Shown here: in pieces, positions 8,144 to 16,447 of the stretch
How the letters are laid out: the number at the start of each line of letters is the position of its first letter
Numbering within the stretch: position 1 is the stretch's first letter
Source of the DNA: Botryobacter ruber
GTDB lineage: Bacteria > Bacteroidota > Bacteroidia > Cytophagales > Hymenobacteraceae
Assembly: GCF_003347595.2 (NCBI RefSeq)
Contig: NZ_QCZK02000033.1
Location: 1-56,108 of the forward strand
Direction of reading: 5' to 3'
Length of the DNA stretch: 56,108 bases
Made by a program: the position numbers and the translations under genes
The notes under the pieces: generated by a model
What the model was told of the DNA's origin: nothing
Seen by the model: only the letters and a program-made list of their open reading frames with translations
Databases searched by the model: none

Positions 8144-8842
8144 ATGTTTAACAAAGACGAGTTCCGGAAATTTGCCGTAAAAGGCCAAGGGCTAAGCGGC
8201 CTGGGCGTAGACCAATATATTCATCATATCGAGGGCAAAGCCATGCACACCATCGAAAGCATGACCCGCTCTGTAATTGAGGAACGCCCCACCAACTTCC
8301 GTGAGATTGATGTATTCTCACGCCTGATCATGGACCGGATTATCTTCCTGGGCACACAGGTAGATGATTTTATTGCCAACATTATTACTGCGCAGCTCCT
8401 GTTCCTGGAGTCGGCCGATGCCAAAAAAGATATCCTGCTTTATATTAACAGCCCGGGTGGCTCTGTATATGCCGGTTTAGGTATTTACGACACCATGCAG
8501 TATGTAGCACCCGATGTGGCCACGATCTGTACCGGTCTGGCTGCTTCTATGGGAGCGGTGCTGCTGGCAGGCGGCGCCAAAAACAAGCGTAGTTCGTTGC
8601 CACACTCCCGCATCATGATCCACCAGCCGATGGGTGGTGCACAGGGCCAGGCAACCGATATCGAAATTACGGCCCGCGAAATCCTGAAGCTCAAGAAAGA
8701 GCTTTACGAAATTCTGGCCGAGCACTCCGGTAAGTCGTACCAGGACATCTACGATAACTCGGAACGTGACTACTGGATGCGTGCCGAAGAAGCAAAAGAG
8801 TTCGGATTAATTGATGAAGTACTTGTTCGTAAGCGGGACTAA
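8144..8842 (+). CDS. clpP: ATP-dependent Clp protease proteolytic subunit
   Basis: Serine protease that forms the double-heptamer barrel fed by ClpX or ClpA/C. Length 232 residues. The catalytic triad is visible: Ser135 in LAASMGA, His160 in [10 protein letters not shown], Asp209 in SERDYW. The oxyanion-side SPGGSV motif is at about 103-108. The N-terminus (about 55 residues before the conserved [15 protein letters not shown] block) is some 20-30 residues longer than in E. coli ClpP and carries two His at 27-28; it may be a propeptide or an extended axial loop. The next gene is clpX, about 360 bp downstream after a terminator, so the two are controlled separately. Confidence 0.96.
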   Translation: MFNKDEFRKFAVKGQGLSGLGVDQYIHHIEGKAMHTIESMTRSVIEERPTNFREIDVFSRLIMDRIIFLGTQVDDFIANIITAQLLFLESADAKKDILLYINSPGGSVYAGLGIYDTMQYVAPDVATICTGLAASMGAVLLAGGAKNKRSSLPHSRIMIHQPMGGAQGQATDIEITAREILKLKKELYEILAEHSGKSYQDIYDNSERDYWMRAEEAKEFGLIDEVLVRKRD

Positions 8843-8877
8843 CGCAACCGGCTATTGAACAGCCTACAGACAAGCCC

Positions 8878-8917
8878 AAAAATACCCGTTCTGGTCCACC
8901 AGGACGGGTATTTTTTT
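8878..8917 (+). terminator. Terminator of clpP
   Basis: Stem AATACCCGTTCTGG / CCAGGACGGGTATT with a four-base loop and a run of T. Almost symmetrical with A residues on the left, so it could work in both directions. Confidence 0.85.
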
Positions 8918-9146
8918 GGCTATAGCGACAGTTACCCCTGATCTATCGTGTGGTTATTTCAAAAAAGCGGTAATTCCCGAAAAATTTTCCACAAACACCT
9001 GTGGAAACCTGCAAAACACAACCTCTTGCCTGTCAGTGTTTTATGCAAAAATTTAAAAATATAAATTTTAATATTCATAGAGCCATTTTCAACACTAACA
9101 ACTGTTAGTGTAATAATTTTTATGTTCTATAAACATAACCTTTTTG

Positions 9147-9154
9147 TACATTTG
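9147..9154 (+). promoter_or_regulatory. Candidate -7 element of clpX
   Basis: TACATTTG fits TAnnTTTG and ends 48 bp before the clpX ATG. The expected -33 position has no TTG, so strength is doubtful. The remaining gap 8918-9146 is AT-rich and holds no gene that I can see. Confidence 0.4.
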
Positions 9155-9202
9155 CGGTCTGCTTTGCGTAACTTAGCATACTAAACCTGGATCAAACTTT
9201 AT

Positions 9203-10429
9203 ATGGCTGAAATCACTTGCTCATTTTGCGGCAAAAACAAAAAAGACGTATCAGTGATGATATCTGGTATCAACGCGCACATCTGTGATCGTTGTATCGG
9301 ACAGGCGCAACAAATACTTAACGAAGAAAATAAAATACGGGCCAACAGCCGTACTCCGAAATTCAACCTGATGAAACCGAAGGAAATGAAGGAGTACCTC
9401 GACCAGTTTGTGGTGGGGCAGGATGAAGCGAAGAAGGTGATGTCGGTGGCGGTGTATAACCACTACAAGCGACTGATGCAGCGTTCGAACGAAGAGGATG
9501 TGATCATCGAAAAGTCGAACATCATTATGGTGGGCGAAACCGGTACCGGAAAAACCTACCTGGCCCGCATGATGGCCGGCATCCTGCAGGTGCCTTTCTG
9601 CATCGCCGATGCCACCGTTCTCACAGAAGCCGGTTATGTAGGCGAAGACGTAGAAAGTATTCTGACACGCCTGTTACAGGCCGCTGATTATAATGTAGAG
9701 TCTGCGGAGCGCGGCATTGTGTATATTGATGAGATTGATAAGATTGCCCGAAAAAGCGATAACCCATCCATTACCCGCGATGTAAGCGGCGAAGGTGTGC
9801 AGCAGGCGCTCCTGAAGCTGCTGGAAGGTACGGTAGTAAACGTGCCGCCGCAGGGAGGACGTAAGCACCCGGAGCAGAAAATGATCACCGTTAACACCGA
9901 AAACATTCTCTTCATTTGCGGTGGCGCTTTTGTTGGAATAGACCGGCTGATTAAAACGCGTCTGAACACACGCCCTATCGGTTTCTCCAAATCTAAAATG
10001 GATGGCGAACTCGAAGAGCAGGAAGGTTTCCTGAAATACCTGTCGGCCCAGGACCTAAAGTCTTTTGGCCTGATACCGGAACTGATCGGCCGTTTGCCGG
10101 TGGTTACGCACCTCAACCCGCTCAACAAAGACACCCTGCGCCGCATCCTGCTGGAGCCAAAGAACTCGATCGTGAAGCAGTACAAGCGCCTGTTCGAGAT
10201 GGAAAACATTGCCCTCACCTTCGACGATGATGCGCTTGATTATATTGTGGAAAAAGCTGCCGAATTCAAACTAGGCGCCCGTGGCCTGCGCTCTATCTGC
10301 GAAGGCATCATGACAGACGCTATGTTTGAGCTGCCTTCCATAGAAGGCGAAAAAGAGCTGGTAATTACCGGCGACTACGCCCGCGAAAAATTTGACAAAT
10401 CTCCGCTGAAGCAATTAAAAGTAGCCTAA
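9203..10429 (+). CDS. clpX: ATP-dependent Clp protease ATP-binding subunit ClpX
   Basis: AAA+ unfoldase that delivers substrates to ClpP. Length 408 residues. N-terminal treble-clef zinc finger with Cys6, Cys9, Cys28 and Cys31 (the last two in HICDRC). Walker A GETGTGKT at 111-118; pore loop GYVGED; Walker [12 protein letters not shown]; sensor and arginine-finger regions present; C-terminal domain with [13 protein letters not shown]. Start ATG at 9203 gives the zinc finger immediately, as expected. It follows clpP but has its own upstream gap, and a dispersed repeat and a terminator come directly after the stop. Confidence 0.97.
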   Translation: MAEITCSFCGKNKKDVSVMISGINAHICDRCIGQAQQILNEENKIRANSRTPKFNLMKPKEMKEYLDQFVVGQDEAKKVMSVAVYNHYKRLMQRSNEEDVIIEKSNIIMVGETGTGKTYLARMMAGILQVPFCIADATVLTEAGYVGEDVESILTRLLQAADYNVESAERGIVYIDEIDKIARKSDNPSITRDVSGEGVQQALLKLLEGTVVNVPPQGGRKHPEQKMITVNTENILFICGGAFVGIDRLIKTRLNTRPIGFSKSKMDGELEEQEGFLKYLSAQDLKSFGLIPELIGRLPVVTHLNPLNKDTLRRILLEPKNSIVKQYKRLFEMENIALTFDDDALDYIVEKAAEFKLGARGLRSICEGIMTDAMFELPSIEGEKELVITGDYAREKFDKSPLKQLKVA

Positions 10430-10444
10430 CCTTTCGCTCCCTTC

Positions 10445-10482
10445 AGGAGCAGAGGCTATGGTGGCAGCTGCAGAAGCGTTTT
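10445..10482 (+). repeat. Copy of the dispersed GCAGAGGCTATGGTGGC element
   Basis: Begins 16 bp after the clpX stop, in the same orientation as the gene, and reads GGAGCAGAGGCTATGGTGGC then AGCTGCAG and ends in a T run (GTTTTTT). It lies ahead of the separate clpX terminator. Confidence 0.7.
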
Positions 10483-10518
10483 TTAATATAAATCAGGCCC
10501 CAAGCCTGGTCATAAAAC

Positions 10519-10558
10519 AAAAAGAGTATTCCTGAAGCAGGGATACTCTTTTTTGTTT
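10519..10558 (+). terminator. Terminator of clpX
   Basis: Stem AAAGAGTATTCC / GGATACTCTTT with an 8-base loop and a long T run. Confidence 0.85.
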
Positions 10559-10574
10559 TTGCTTAAATTATGGT

Positions 10575-10685
10575 TCAGTCCGCCTCCAGCACATCAAAGC
10601 CTTCATCTTTCTCCGGGAAAGCATTGAGAAGCAGAACGGCAATGGCAACGCCGGTGAGGGTTAAGGCAATCAGGATTGATTTCAT
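10575..10685 (-). CDS. 36-residue single-span membrane peptide, unknown
   Basis: A short frame ATG 10685 to TGA 10577-10575. The N-terminal stretch is one hydrophobic segment (about residues 3-21: ILIALTLTGVAIAVLLL), followed by an acidic tail (FPEKDEGFDVLEAD). The codon use resembles neighbouring genes and the frame is bounded by intergenic sequence on both sides. I do not recognise a family. The acidic tail suggests a small membrane protein with a periplasmic or cytoplasmic acidic end rather than a signal peptide. No Bacteroidota-type promoter is clear upstream. It might also be chance. Confidence 0.45.
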   Translation of the reverse strand: MKSILIALTLTGVAIAVLLLNAFPEKDEGFDVLEAD

Positions 10686-10762
10686 AGCTTTTGGTTTTGT
10701 AAAAAGTACAACCGTATCTGTTTTCAGACACACTACTACTTCTTACAGAAAATCCAGCTGAA

Positions 10763-10791
10763 AGTTCTGTTATAAAAGCAACAACAGAACT
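10763..10791 (-). terminator. Weak hairpin after lpxB
   Basis: Inverted repeat AGTTCTGTT / AACAGAACT (9 bp arms, 11-base loop) just beyond the lpxB stop. The minus-strand T tract after it is short (TTTC), so termination is uncertain. Confidence 0.4.
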
Positions 10792-10801
10792 GTCTGAGCG
10801 T

Positions 10802-11923
10802 CTACACCTGCTCCGCTTTCAGGTAATTCACCATCAGTTCCGCCGCTCGCTCAGCTGTACGGAAGTTCCCGATCTTCTCACGCACCCGCGCATAATCCGC
10901 CTTCTGCTCTTTGATAAAAAAGGAATCGAAAAGAATTTTCTTCAGCTCTGCCACAATCTTTTTAGGCGTAAAATCATCCTGGATCAGCTCCGTCACCACC
11001 GGCTTATCAGCGATCAGGTTCACCAGCGAAATGTAGGGCACTTTAATCAGCCGTTTGGCAATGGCATAGGAGATGGCGCTGGTCTTGTAGCACACCACCT
11101 GCGGCACATTAAACAAAGCGGTTTCGAGCGTGGCAGTACCCGAAGTTACCAGGGCCGCTTTGGCATGCGCCAGCAAATCGTAGGCCTGGTCGTAAATGAT
11201 CTTGATGTTGGGGTCTTTGTTGTACTGCTCGTAGTGCGATTTCGGCAGATTTGAAACACCTGCCACAATAAACTGGAAATCGCGGAAATACGGGATAATG
11301 CTCAGCATCACGTGCAGCATGCTCTCGATTTCCTGCCGACGGCTGCCCGGCAGGATGGCAATGATGGGTTTGTTATTGGTAAGCCTGTTTTTTGCTCTGA
11401 AGTTTGTGTCGGCCACATGGTCAGTCACCGAATCCGATACCGGATTGCCAATGTAGTCGACTTTATAATCGAAACGGGCGTAGAAATCTTCTTCAAAGGG
11501 CATGATCACAAACATGCGGTCTACCAGTTTTTTGATGGTATGCACGCGTCCCTGGTTCCAGGCCCAGATCTTTGGGGAGATGTAGTAAAAAACTTTAAAG
11601 CCGTTCGCCTTAGCAAAACGGGCAATCCGCATGTTAAACCCGGCATAATCTACCAGGATAATTACATCGGGCTGAAAGGTGTTGATATCGGCTTTACATT
11701 CCTTCAGGAAGCCCAGGATTTTAAAGATATTGGCAATGGCTTCGGCAAACCCCATGAAGGCCATGTCGCGGTAATGCTTCACCAGGTCCATGCCTGCTTC
11801 CTGCATCATGTCGCCGCCCCAGCCCCTGATCTCCGCCTCCGGGTCCTGCTTCCGGAGCTGCTTGATCAGGTTCGAAGCATGTAAATCGCCTGAACGCTCG
11901 CCAGCTATTATGTAATATCTCAT
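10802..11923 (-). CDS. lpxB: Lipid-A-disaccharide synthase
   Basis: Glycosyltransferase (GT19) that joins UDP-diacylglucosamine and lipid X to form the lipid A disaccharide, at the inner face of the inner membrane. Length 373 residues. The family start AGERSGDLHASNLI is at residues 7-20, followed by the RGWGGDMMQEAGM block. The C-terminal half holds LPGSRRQEIESMLHVML and LVTSGTATLETALF, which bind the nucleotide sugar. Evidence that the cell makes lipid A, together with rfaD at 14.4 kb. It lies 82 bp after the PTPS-family gene and may share its transcript. Confidence 0.95.
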   Translation of the reverse strand: MRYYIIAGERSGDLHASNLIKQLRKQDPEAEIRGWGGDMMQEAGMDLVKHYRDMAFMGFAEAIANIFKILGFLKECKADINTFQPDVIILVDYAGFNMRIARFAKANGFKVFYYISPKIWAWNQGRVHTIKKLVDRMFVIMPFEEDFYARFDYKVDYIGNPVSDSVTDHVADTNFRAKNRLTNNKPIIAILPGSRRQEIESMLHVMLSIIPYFRDFQFIVAGVSNLPKSHYEQYNKDPNIKIIYDQAYDLLAHAKAALVTSGTATLETALFNVPQVVCYKTSAISYAIAKRLIKVPYISLVNLIADKPVVTELIQDDFTPKKIVAELKKILFDSFFIKEQKADYARVREKIGNFRTAERAAELMVNYLKAEQV

Positions 11924-12005
11924 GTGGTAAATGTACAGCTAAAGGCTACCTTGTAGGGCCTGGCTTTAGATGGTAAATGAAAAAAGGCAGCCCACCTGGA
12001 GGTTG

Positions 12006-12422
12006 TTATTCGCCGAAATACTCTACGTAGTTTCGTGGCGTTTCGTACAACTTCAGGCTATGCAACCTGGCCTGCGATATTTCTGAAATGCGGGGCTCGA
12101 GTATGCGCCAGAATTCGATGATCAGGTTTTCGGTACTGGCCAGCTTGTCCTCCATAAAAGCTACATCCAGGTTCAGGTTTTTGTGATCTACCTTCTCGAT
12201 GATGTGCTTGCGGATAAGCGTGCTCAGCTTTTTCAGGTCGATGACGAAGCCGGTATCCGGATCTGGCGTTCCTTTTACAGTCACGATCAGTTCATAATTG
12301 TGGCCATGCCAGTTGGCATTGGCACACGGCCCGAATACTTCCTTATTCTTCGCCAACGACCAATTCGGGTTGTGCAGTTTGTGGGCTGCATTAAAATGTT
12401 CTAATCTGCTTACGTAAATCAT
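12006..12422 (-). CDS. 6-pyruvoyl-tetrahydropterin synthase / QueD family enzyme
   Basis: Zinc-dependent enzyme acting on 7,8-dihydroneopterin triphosphate; the family includes QueD (queuosine precursor) and PTPS (tetrahydrobiopterin). Length 138 residues. Zinc ligands His14, His39 and His41 are visible (HFNAAHKL, WHGHNYEL), the catalytic Cys is Cys33 and the catalytic pair is Asp79-His80 (VDHKNLNLD). The spacing Cys-x5-HGH and the surrounding FGPC...HGHNY resemble eukaryotic PTPS; E. coli QueD has Cys-x3-HGH. The product may therefore be pyruvoyl-tetrahydropterin rather than carboxy-tetrahydropterin (inference). Its ATG follows the stop codon of the upstream permease gene with no gap, so the two are co-translated. 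Confidence 0.85.
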   Translation of the reverse strand: MIYVSRLEHFNAAHKLHNPNWSLAKNKEVFGPCANANWHGHNYELIVTVKGTPDPDTGFVIDLKKLSTLIRKHIIEKVDHKNLNLDVAFMEDKLASTENLIIEFWRILEPRISEISQARLHSLKLYETPRNYVEYFGE

Positions 12423-13430
12423 CTAACTGCTAAAGTTGTAGTTTTTTCTGGATAACAAATATACGAAGAAAGGAACACCAAAGAACGAAGTTATGATGCC
12501 AATTGGCAAACCTGCCGGCGGATACACCACCCGCGACAGCAAATCGCAGAGTAACATAAAAAATCCACCCACGAAAGCGCAGAAAAGCAGGTTGTACTTT
12601 CCGGTTGCGCCCATCAGTGCCCGTGTTACGTGCGGCACGATCAAACCTACAAATCCTACGGTACCCGACGTAGCCACGGCAAAGCCTGTAACGGCAGACA
12701 CGGTAATCAGGATGATCCAGCGCGTACGTGCTACCTGCACCCCCAGCGCCTCTGCCCTGCCCGCTCCCAGCAGCAGAATGTTGAGCTGCTTCTGCATAAA
12801 CAGGAAAAGCAACAGGGCCAGCCCCAGCGCCACCGTCGGGTAAGGCAGCAGTTGCCAGCTTGCCCGCTCAAAGCTCCCCATCGACCAGAAGATAACCGAC
12901 TTCAGTTTCCCCTCCGTATCCGACAGATACGTTAACAGCCACACAAAGGCTGTACATAATGAACTTAAAGCAACTCCGGCCAGTATCAGCTGCGTTGGAA
13001 TAATGTGCCCTCTCCGGTACCCGAGCAGCACCACCAGCAGCGTAATGCCCAGAGCTCCGAGCAAGGCAAACAGCGACGGCATGTAAATACCTGCGATCGT
13101 AATTTCCACTATACCAAAGAAAACCAGCACGGCCCCCAGCGAGGCCCCCGAGGCGGTACCCAACAGGTACGGCTCCGCCAGGCCGTTGTTCACCATGGCC
13201 TGCATCAGGTAACCGCAAAACGCCAGCGAAGCGCCCACCACCAGCGCCAGCAGCAAACGTGGCAGGCGCAGATGAATTATAGAGAAGTGTGTCAGGTTAT
13301 CGGGGTTGTACTGAAAGAATGCATCTGCCAGCAAGCCTGCATCGGTTTCGAAAGAACCGACCAGCAGTCCCAGCACCATCACGAGCAGGATAAGCAGCAC
13401 CGCTAGTATAAAATATGCAGCTTTGCTCAT
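12423..13430 (-). CDS. FecCD/BtuC-type ABC transporter permease
   Basis: Inner-membrane permease of the BtuC/FecCD family, which moves cobalamin, heme or ferric siderophores. Length 335 residues with about ten hydrophobic segments. Family blocks are present: LRLPRLLLALVVGASLAFCG near residue 55, the GTVGFVGLIVPHVTRAL cytoplasmic loop that contacts the ATPase, and LPIGIITSFFGVPFFVYLL at the C-terminus. It overlaps the binding-protein gene by ATGA (4 bp) and abuts the PTPS-family gene. No ATPase gene is found in the cluster, so the transporter must borrow one encoded elsewhere. Substrate cannot be read from sequence. Confidence 0.92.
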   Translation of the reverse strand: MSKAAYFILAVLLILLVMVLGLLVGSFETDAGLLADAFFQYNPDNLTHFSIIHLRLPRLLLALVVGASLAFCGYLMQAMVNNGLAEPYLLGTASGASLGAVLVFFGIVEITIAGIYMPSLFALLGALGITLLVVLLGYRRGHIIPTQLILAGVALSSLCTAFVWLLTYLSDTEGKLKSVIFWSMGSFERASWQLLPYPTVALGLALLLFLFMQKQLNILLLGAGRAEALGVQVARTRWIILITVSAVTGFAVATSGTVGFVGLIVPHVTRALMGATGKYNLLFCAFVGGFFMLLCDLLSRVVYPPAGLPIGIITSFFGVPFFVYLLSRKNYNFSS

Positions 13431-14329
13431 GGGTAAAGAAACTGTTCAAGTTCACGAATCGATTCGACCACCCGTGGCGAGGCGCGCCCCATCAGGTCTG
13501 ATGTGGGGGCATAGATGCGGTTATGCTGGTAAGCTTTTATCTTACGCAACTCCGGGTAAATGCTGAAAAAGCTTTTCTCCATCTCCTCCGGCGTCCCGCC
13601 CAGCAGCACATCCGGGTTCGCCTTCAGAATCTGCTCCCGCGACAGCGGACTGAAGGTTTCTTCTACCGCGTTTACAGCGCCAAGTATGCGCAGTTTATCG
13701 GTGATAACGGTACTGTGGCCGTACACATAAATCGGGTCGTAGCCTGCAATGGCCAGCACCTTGAGTGGCGGTTGCTGCTGCTGATGGCGCGCTTCAATCT
13801 GGGCAACATGCTGCCTGAGCGAATCGGTGAGTTGTTTGGCCTGTTGCTCCCGGCCGGTAATCCTGCCAATTTCATCCAGTCCCGAGAAAATATCCTCTAC
13901 CTTCCGGAATTTAAAATAATACACCGGCACGCCCAGCTCCTGCAGCCGGTCCGCCACTTCCAGCGGCGTGATGCCTTCTACCGTAAACACCAGGTCGGGC
14001 TTCAGGAGCAGCACCTGCTCGTAATCGACGGGGTAATTGTTCACGACAGGTTTGGTAAGCGCGGCCGCGGGGTAGTCGCAGTGGGGGGTGCGGGCCACAA
14101 TGCTGGCAGTATCGCAAACGGCAAAAAGCATTTCGGTCATGGAGGCGGCCAGGGCCATCACGCGGGCTGGCTGCTGCTTTTTCAGGTGCACCTCACGTCC
14201 CAGCCCGTCTTGCAGCACCCGTTCTGTTTCGGCGGGTTTACGTTCGCCCCCACACGAAAAGAGCAGCAGCAACAGGCAGCTGTACAGCAGCGGGTATTTT
14301 CTAAAATAACTATTCCGGATTTGTCTCAA
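13427..14329 (-). CDS. BtuF/FepB-type periplasmic binding lipoprotein
   Basis: Substrate-binding protein for the adjacent permease, 300 residues. A lipoprotein signal ends in LLLLLFSC with Cys26 as the lipidation site, so it is anchored to the membrane. The mature part is a class III periplasmic binding fold: RVMALAASMTEMLFA, then KPDLVFTVEGITP in the N lobe, a long backbone helix (RKVEDIFSGLDEIGRITGREQQAKQL) and the C-lobe stretch LKVLAIAGYDPIYVYG. The domain pattern matches cobalamin and siderophore binders. A cobalamin riboswitch was looked for in the short divergent gap to rfaD and not seen. It is the first gene of a leftward unit with the permease and the PTPS-family gene. Confidence 0.9.
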   Translation of the reverse strand: MRQIRNSYFRKYPLLYSCLLLLLFSCGGERKPAETERVLQDGLGREVHLKKQQPARVMALAASMTEMLFAVCDTASIVARTPHCDYPAAALTKPVVNNYPVDYEQVLLLKPDLVFTVEGITPLEVADRLQELGVPVYYFKFRKVEDIFSGLDEIGRITGREQQAKQLTDSLRQHVAQIEARHQQQQPPLKVLAIAGYDPIYVYGHSTVITDKLRILGAVNAVEETFSPLSREQILKANPDVLLGGTPEEMEKSFFSIYPELRKIKAYQHNRIYAPTSDLMGRASPRVVESIRELEQFLYP

Positions 14330-14425
14330 TGCTTTGCTTTCCCCGATTCTGCTGATTTAAGCGGCAGCTCCGGGTAATTTTTTGTAAATTTAACGCAATT
14401 TACATTAAGGCTATAAAACTGAACT

Positions 14426-15391
14426 ATGATTGTAGTAACTGGTGCCGCCGGCTTTATCGGAAGCTGCCTCGTTAGCAGACTGAATGCTGCTACTTTTTAT
14501 GATATTGTGGTGGTTGATAACTTCTCCGTCGCTAAAAAAGAAAATAACCTCAAAGGCAAAAGAATCAAAGAATACGTCGACCGCGACAAGTTCTTTGACT
14601 GGCTGGACGAGCGCCACGAGGAAGTGGAATTTATCTTCCACCTGGGCGCCCGCACCGATACCACCGAATTTAACAAAGATGTATTCGACCTGCTCAACCT
14701 GAACTACTCCAAGAAAGTCTGGAATGCCTGCTGCGAATACCAGATCCCGCTGGTCTACGCCTCCTCCGCCGCCACCTACGGCTCCGGCACCCTGGGCTAC
14801 GACGATAACGAGGCCCTTACCCCTTTGCTGCAGCCACTCAACCCCTACGGCGAGTCTAAAAACGATTTCGACAAGTGGGCGCTGGAGCAGACGGCAAAAC
14901 CTTTCTTCTGGGCAGGCCTGAAGTTCTTCAACGTGTACGGGCCCAACGAGTACCACAAAGGCCGCATGGCTTCGGTGGTGTTCCATGCCTACAACCAAAT
15001 AAAAGAAAAAGGCAGCCTCACCCTCTTCCGATCCCACAACCCCGACTACGCCGACGGCGAGCAGATGCGCGACTTTATTTATGTGAAGGACGTGGTGGAA
15101 GTATGCTTCTTCCTGATGAACCACCGCCGCAACTCCGGCATCTACAACCTCGGCTCCGGCGAAGCCCGCACGTTTATGGCCCTGGCACTTAGCACTTTCG
15201 CCGCCATGAATGTGGTGCCCGAAATCGACTTTATGGATACTCCCCTGACTATCCGGGATACGTACCAGTATTTCACCGAAGCTAACATGCAAAAACTTCG
15301 CTCTATCGGCTACGACAAGCCTTTCTATACCCTGGAGGAAGGGGTGAAAGATTATGTGCAGCAGTATTTGATGGAGGGGCGGTATTATTAA
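14426..15391 (+). CDS. rfaD: ADP-L-glycero-D-manno-heptose 6-epimerase
   Basis: Extended short-chain dehydrogenase that inverts C6 of ADP-heptose, the last step in making the heptose of the LPS inner core. Length 321 residues. The NADP-binding motif TGAAGFIGS is at the N-terminus, the catalytic Tyr-Lys pair is in NPYGESK, and VYGPNEYHKGRMASVVFH is a block typical of HldD. The product is cytosolic. Transcribed alone and rightward, divergent from the binding-lipoprotein gene, with a strong terminator at 15410-15457. Together with lpxB it points to a lipid A-core LPS. Confidence 0.93.
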   Translation: MIVVTGAAGFIGSCLVSRLNAATFYDIVVVDNFSVAKKENNLKGKRIKEYVDRDKFFDWLDERHEEVEFIFHLGARTDTTEFNKDVFDLLNLNYSKKVWNACCEYQIPLVYASSAATYGSGTLGYDDNEALTPLLQPLNPYGESKNDFDKWALEQTAKPFFWAGLKFFNVYGPNEYHKGRMASVVFHAYNQIKEKGSLTLFRSHNPDYADGEQMRDFIYVKDVVEVCFFLMNHRRNSGIYNLGSGEARTFMALALSTFAAMNVVPEIDFMDTPLTIRDTYQYFTEANMQKLRSIGYDKPFYTLEEGVKDYVQQYLMEGRYY

Positions 15392-15409
15392 TTGACAACG
15401 AATGCAGTA

Positions 15410-15457
15410 GAAAATCCCCATTTTGGCAGTAAAAAGTGCCGGAATGGGGATTTTTTG
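15410..15457 (+). terminator. Terminator of rfaD
   Basis: Long stem AAAATCCCCATTTTGGCA / TGCCGGAATGGGGATTTT with few mismatches, followed by TTTTGTTT. Confidence 0.85.
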
Positions 15458-15462
15458 TTTAT

Positions 15463-15629
15463 CACCACCTGCCACCATTGCCTCTGTACGGGCAGGTCTT
15501 GCACCTGCCCTAATCGTGCACCGGCAATCTTGCTAAACCAAAACTAATTGTTCAAAGATTTTTCATGTTCTGGAATGATTTGTTCTGAAGGATGATACGC
15601 AGACGATTGGGCAGGTGCAAGACCTGCCC
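15463..15629. repeat. 21-bp perfect inverted repeat next to a dispersed-element copy
   Basis: Arms 15490-15510 and 15609-15629 are exact reverse complements (core GCAGGTCTTGCACCTGC) and each arm is itself nearly palindromic. Outside the cores the match goes on with one indel (TAATCGT against ACGATTG). The left arm is joined to a partial copy of the dispersed element at 15463-15488 (CACCTGCCACCATTGCCTCTG). The right arm lies against the stop codon of the DUF1080 gene. No ORF in between. Confidence 0.75.
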
Positions 15630-16358
15630 CTACAGCTGCTTCAACCGGATATTCCGGAACTCCACCTTCATGGGCGGGCCTACGTGTACCTGCACGCCTA
15701 TTTTGCCGCGCATGCTCCGGTTTTCAGCATCGTTGTCTGTTACCTCGGCCATGAGGGTGCCGTTGATGAAGTGCTTCAGGTTATTTCCTTTCGCCACGAT
15801 GTGCAGTTCATTCCAGCCGTCGTAGTTGATGCTGTTCAGAAGCGTAGCCCGGTCTAAGGTATCGGTCACAAGAGGAGGCTGCCCGTTTTCAAGAATTACC
15901 TTCTGCCCTCGTACGGCCAGGAACTGCCGCCCCCGCTCTTCGTAGTTCTGGCCGGTGTGGCGGGGGTAGCCCAGGTTGTATTTGTCTTTCCCGTCGATGT
16001 CGGCCTGGTAGCCTTTGAGGGCGAAAGCCAGCGTGTCGATTTGCTTGCTGCGGTAGTTCACGCCGCTGTTTCCTTTGGGAGAGATGCGGTATTCCAGCTT
16101 CAGCTCAAAATCTGCAGGTTCGCCGCCCTGCCAGATCAGGAAAGTATTCTGCTTTAGGATCGTCTGCGGCGTCACCTCCCCTACCAGCACGCCATCCTCC
16201 ACACGCCAGTACGCCGGATCGCCATCCCAGCCCTCCAGGTTCTTTCCGTTGAAGATGCTGATGAAACTGTCAGTAGTTGTTCGTGGAGTGGTTTTGCAGC
16301 CTATGGCAATGGAAAAGATGAATAGGATCGCCAGGCTGAGTTTTGTCTTTTTCATCAT
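15630..16358 (-). CDS. DUF1080 (3-keto-disaccharide hydrolase-type) lipoprotein
   Basis: A secreted lipoprotein with one DUF1080 domain, a concanavalin-like beta-sandwich found in glycoside-hydrolase-like proteins; characterised members hydrolyse 3-keto-glycosides. From the start at 16358 (MMKKTKLSL) the signal ends in SIAIGC, with lipidation at about Cys21; the frame extends 26 residues further upstream but that part is not signal-like. The mature part has FNGKNLEGWDGDPAYWRVEDGVLVGE, FELKLEYRISPKGNSGVNYRS, and the C-terminal GKIGVQVHVGPPMKVEFRNIRLKQL, all typical of the family. Total about 242 residues. Single gene; it ends at an inverted repeat. Substrate unknown. Confidence 0.88.
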   Translation of the reverse strand: MMKKTKLSLAILFIFSIAIGCKTTPRTTTDSFISIFNGKNLEGWDGDPAYWRVEDGVLVGEVTPQTILKQNTFLIWQGGEPADFELKLEYRISPKGNSGVNYRSKQIDTLAFALKGYQADIDGKDKYNLGYPRHTGQNYEERGRQFLAVRGQKVILENGQPPLVTDTLDRATLLNSINYDGWNELHIVAKGNNLKHFINGTLMAEVTDNDAENRSMRGKIGVQVHVGPPMKVEFRNIRLKQL

Positions 16359-16402
16359 AACTAAAGCTACCTGAATCAGCCCAAAAAAGCTACATGGACT
16401 CT

Positions 16403-16447
16403 GCAAAAAATCTGCTGCACCTGCCACCACACCCACTGCTCCTGCTA
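16403..16447 (-). repeat. Dispersed-element copy starting at the stop of the outer-membrane-protein gene
   Basis: On the minus strand the element starts with the stop codon TAG (16447-16445) and reads CAGGAGCAGTGGGTGTGGTGG, then CAGGTGCAGCAGATTTTTT. It is very close to the copy at 23746-23785 over about 36 bp. Confidence 0.75.

Noticed and set aside
14330..14425. Cobalamin riboswitch ahead of the binding-lipoprotein gene
   Set aside because: The divergent gap is only about 96 bp and lacks the conserved B12-box sequence.
14411..15478. Leftward ORF of 355 codons opposite rfaD
   Set aside because: Shadow frame; it runs through the rfaD terminator and has a low-complexity Val/Gly composition.
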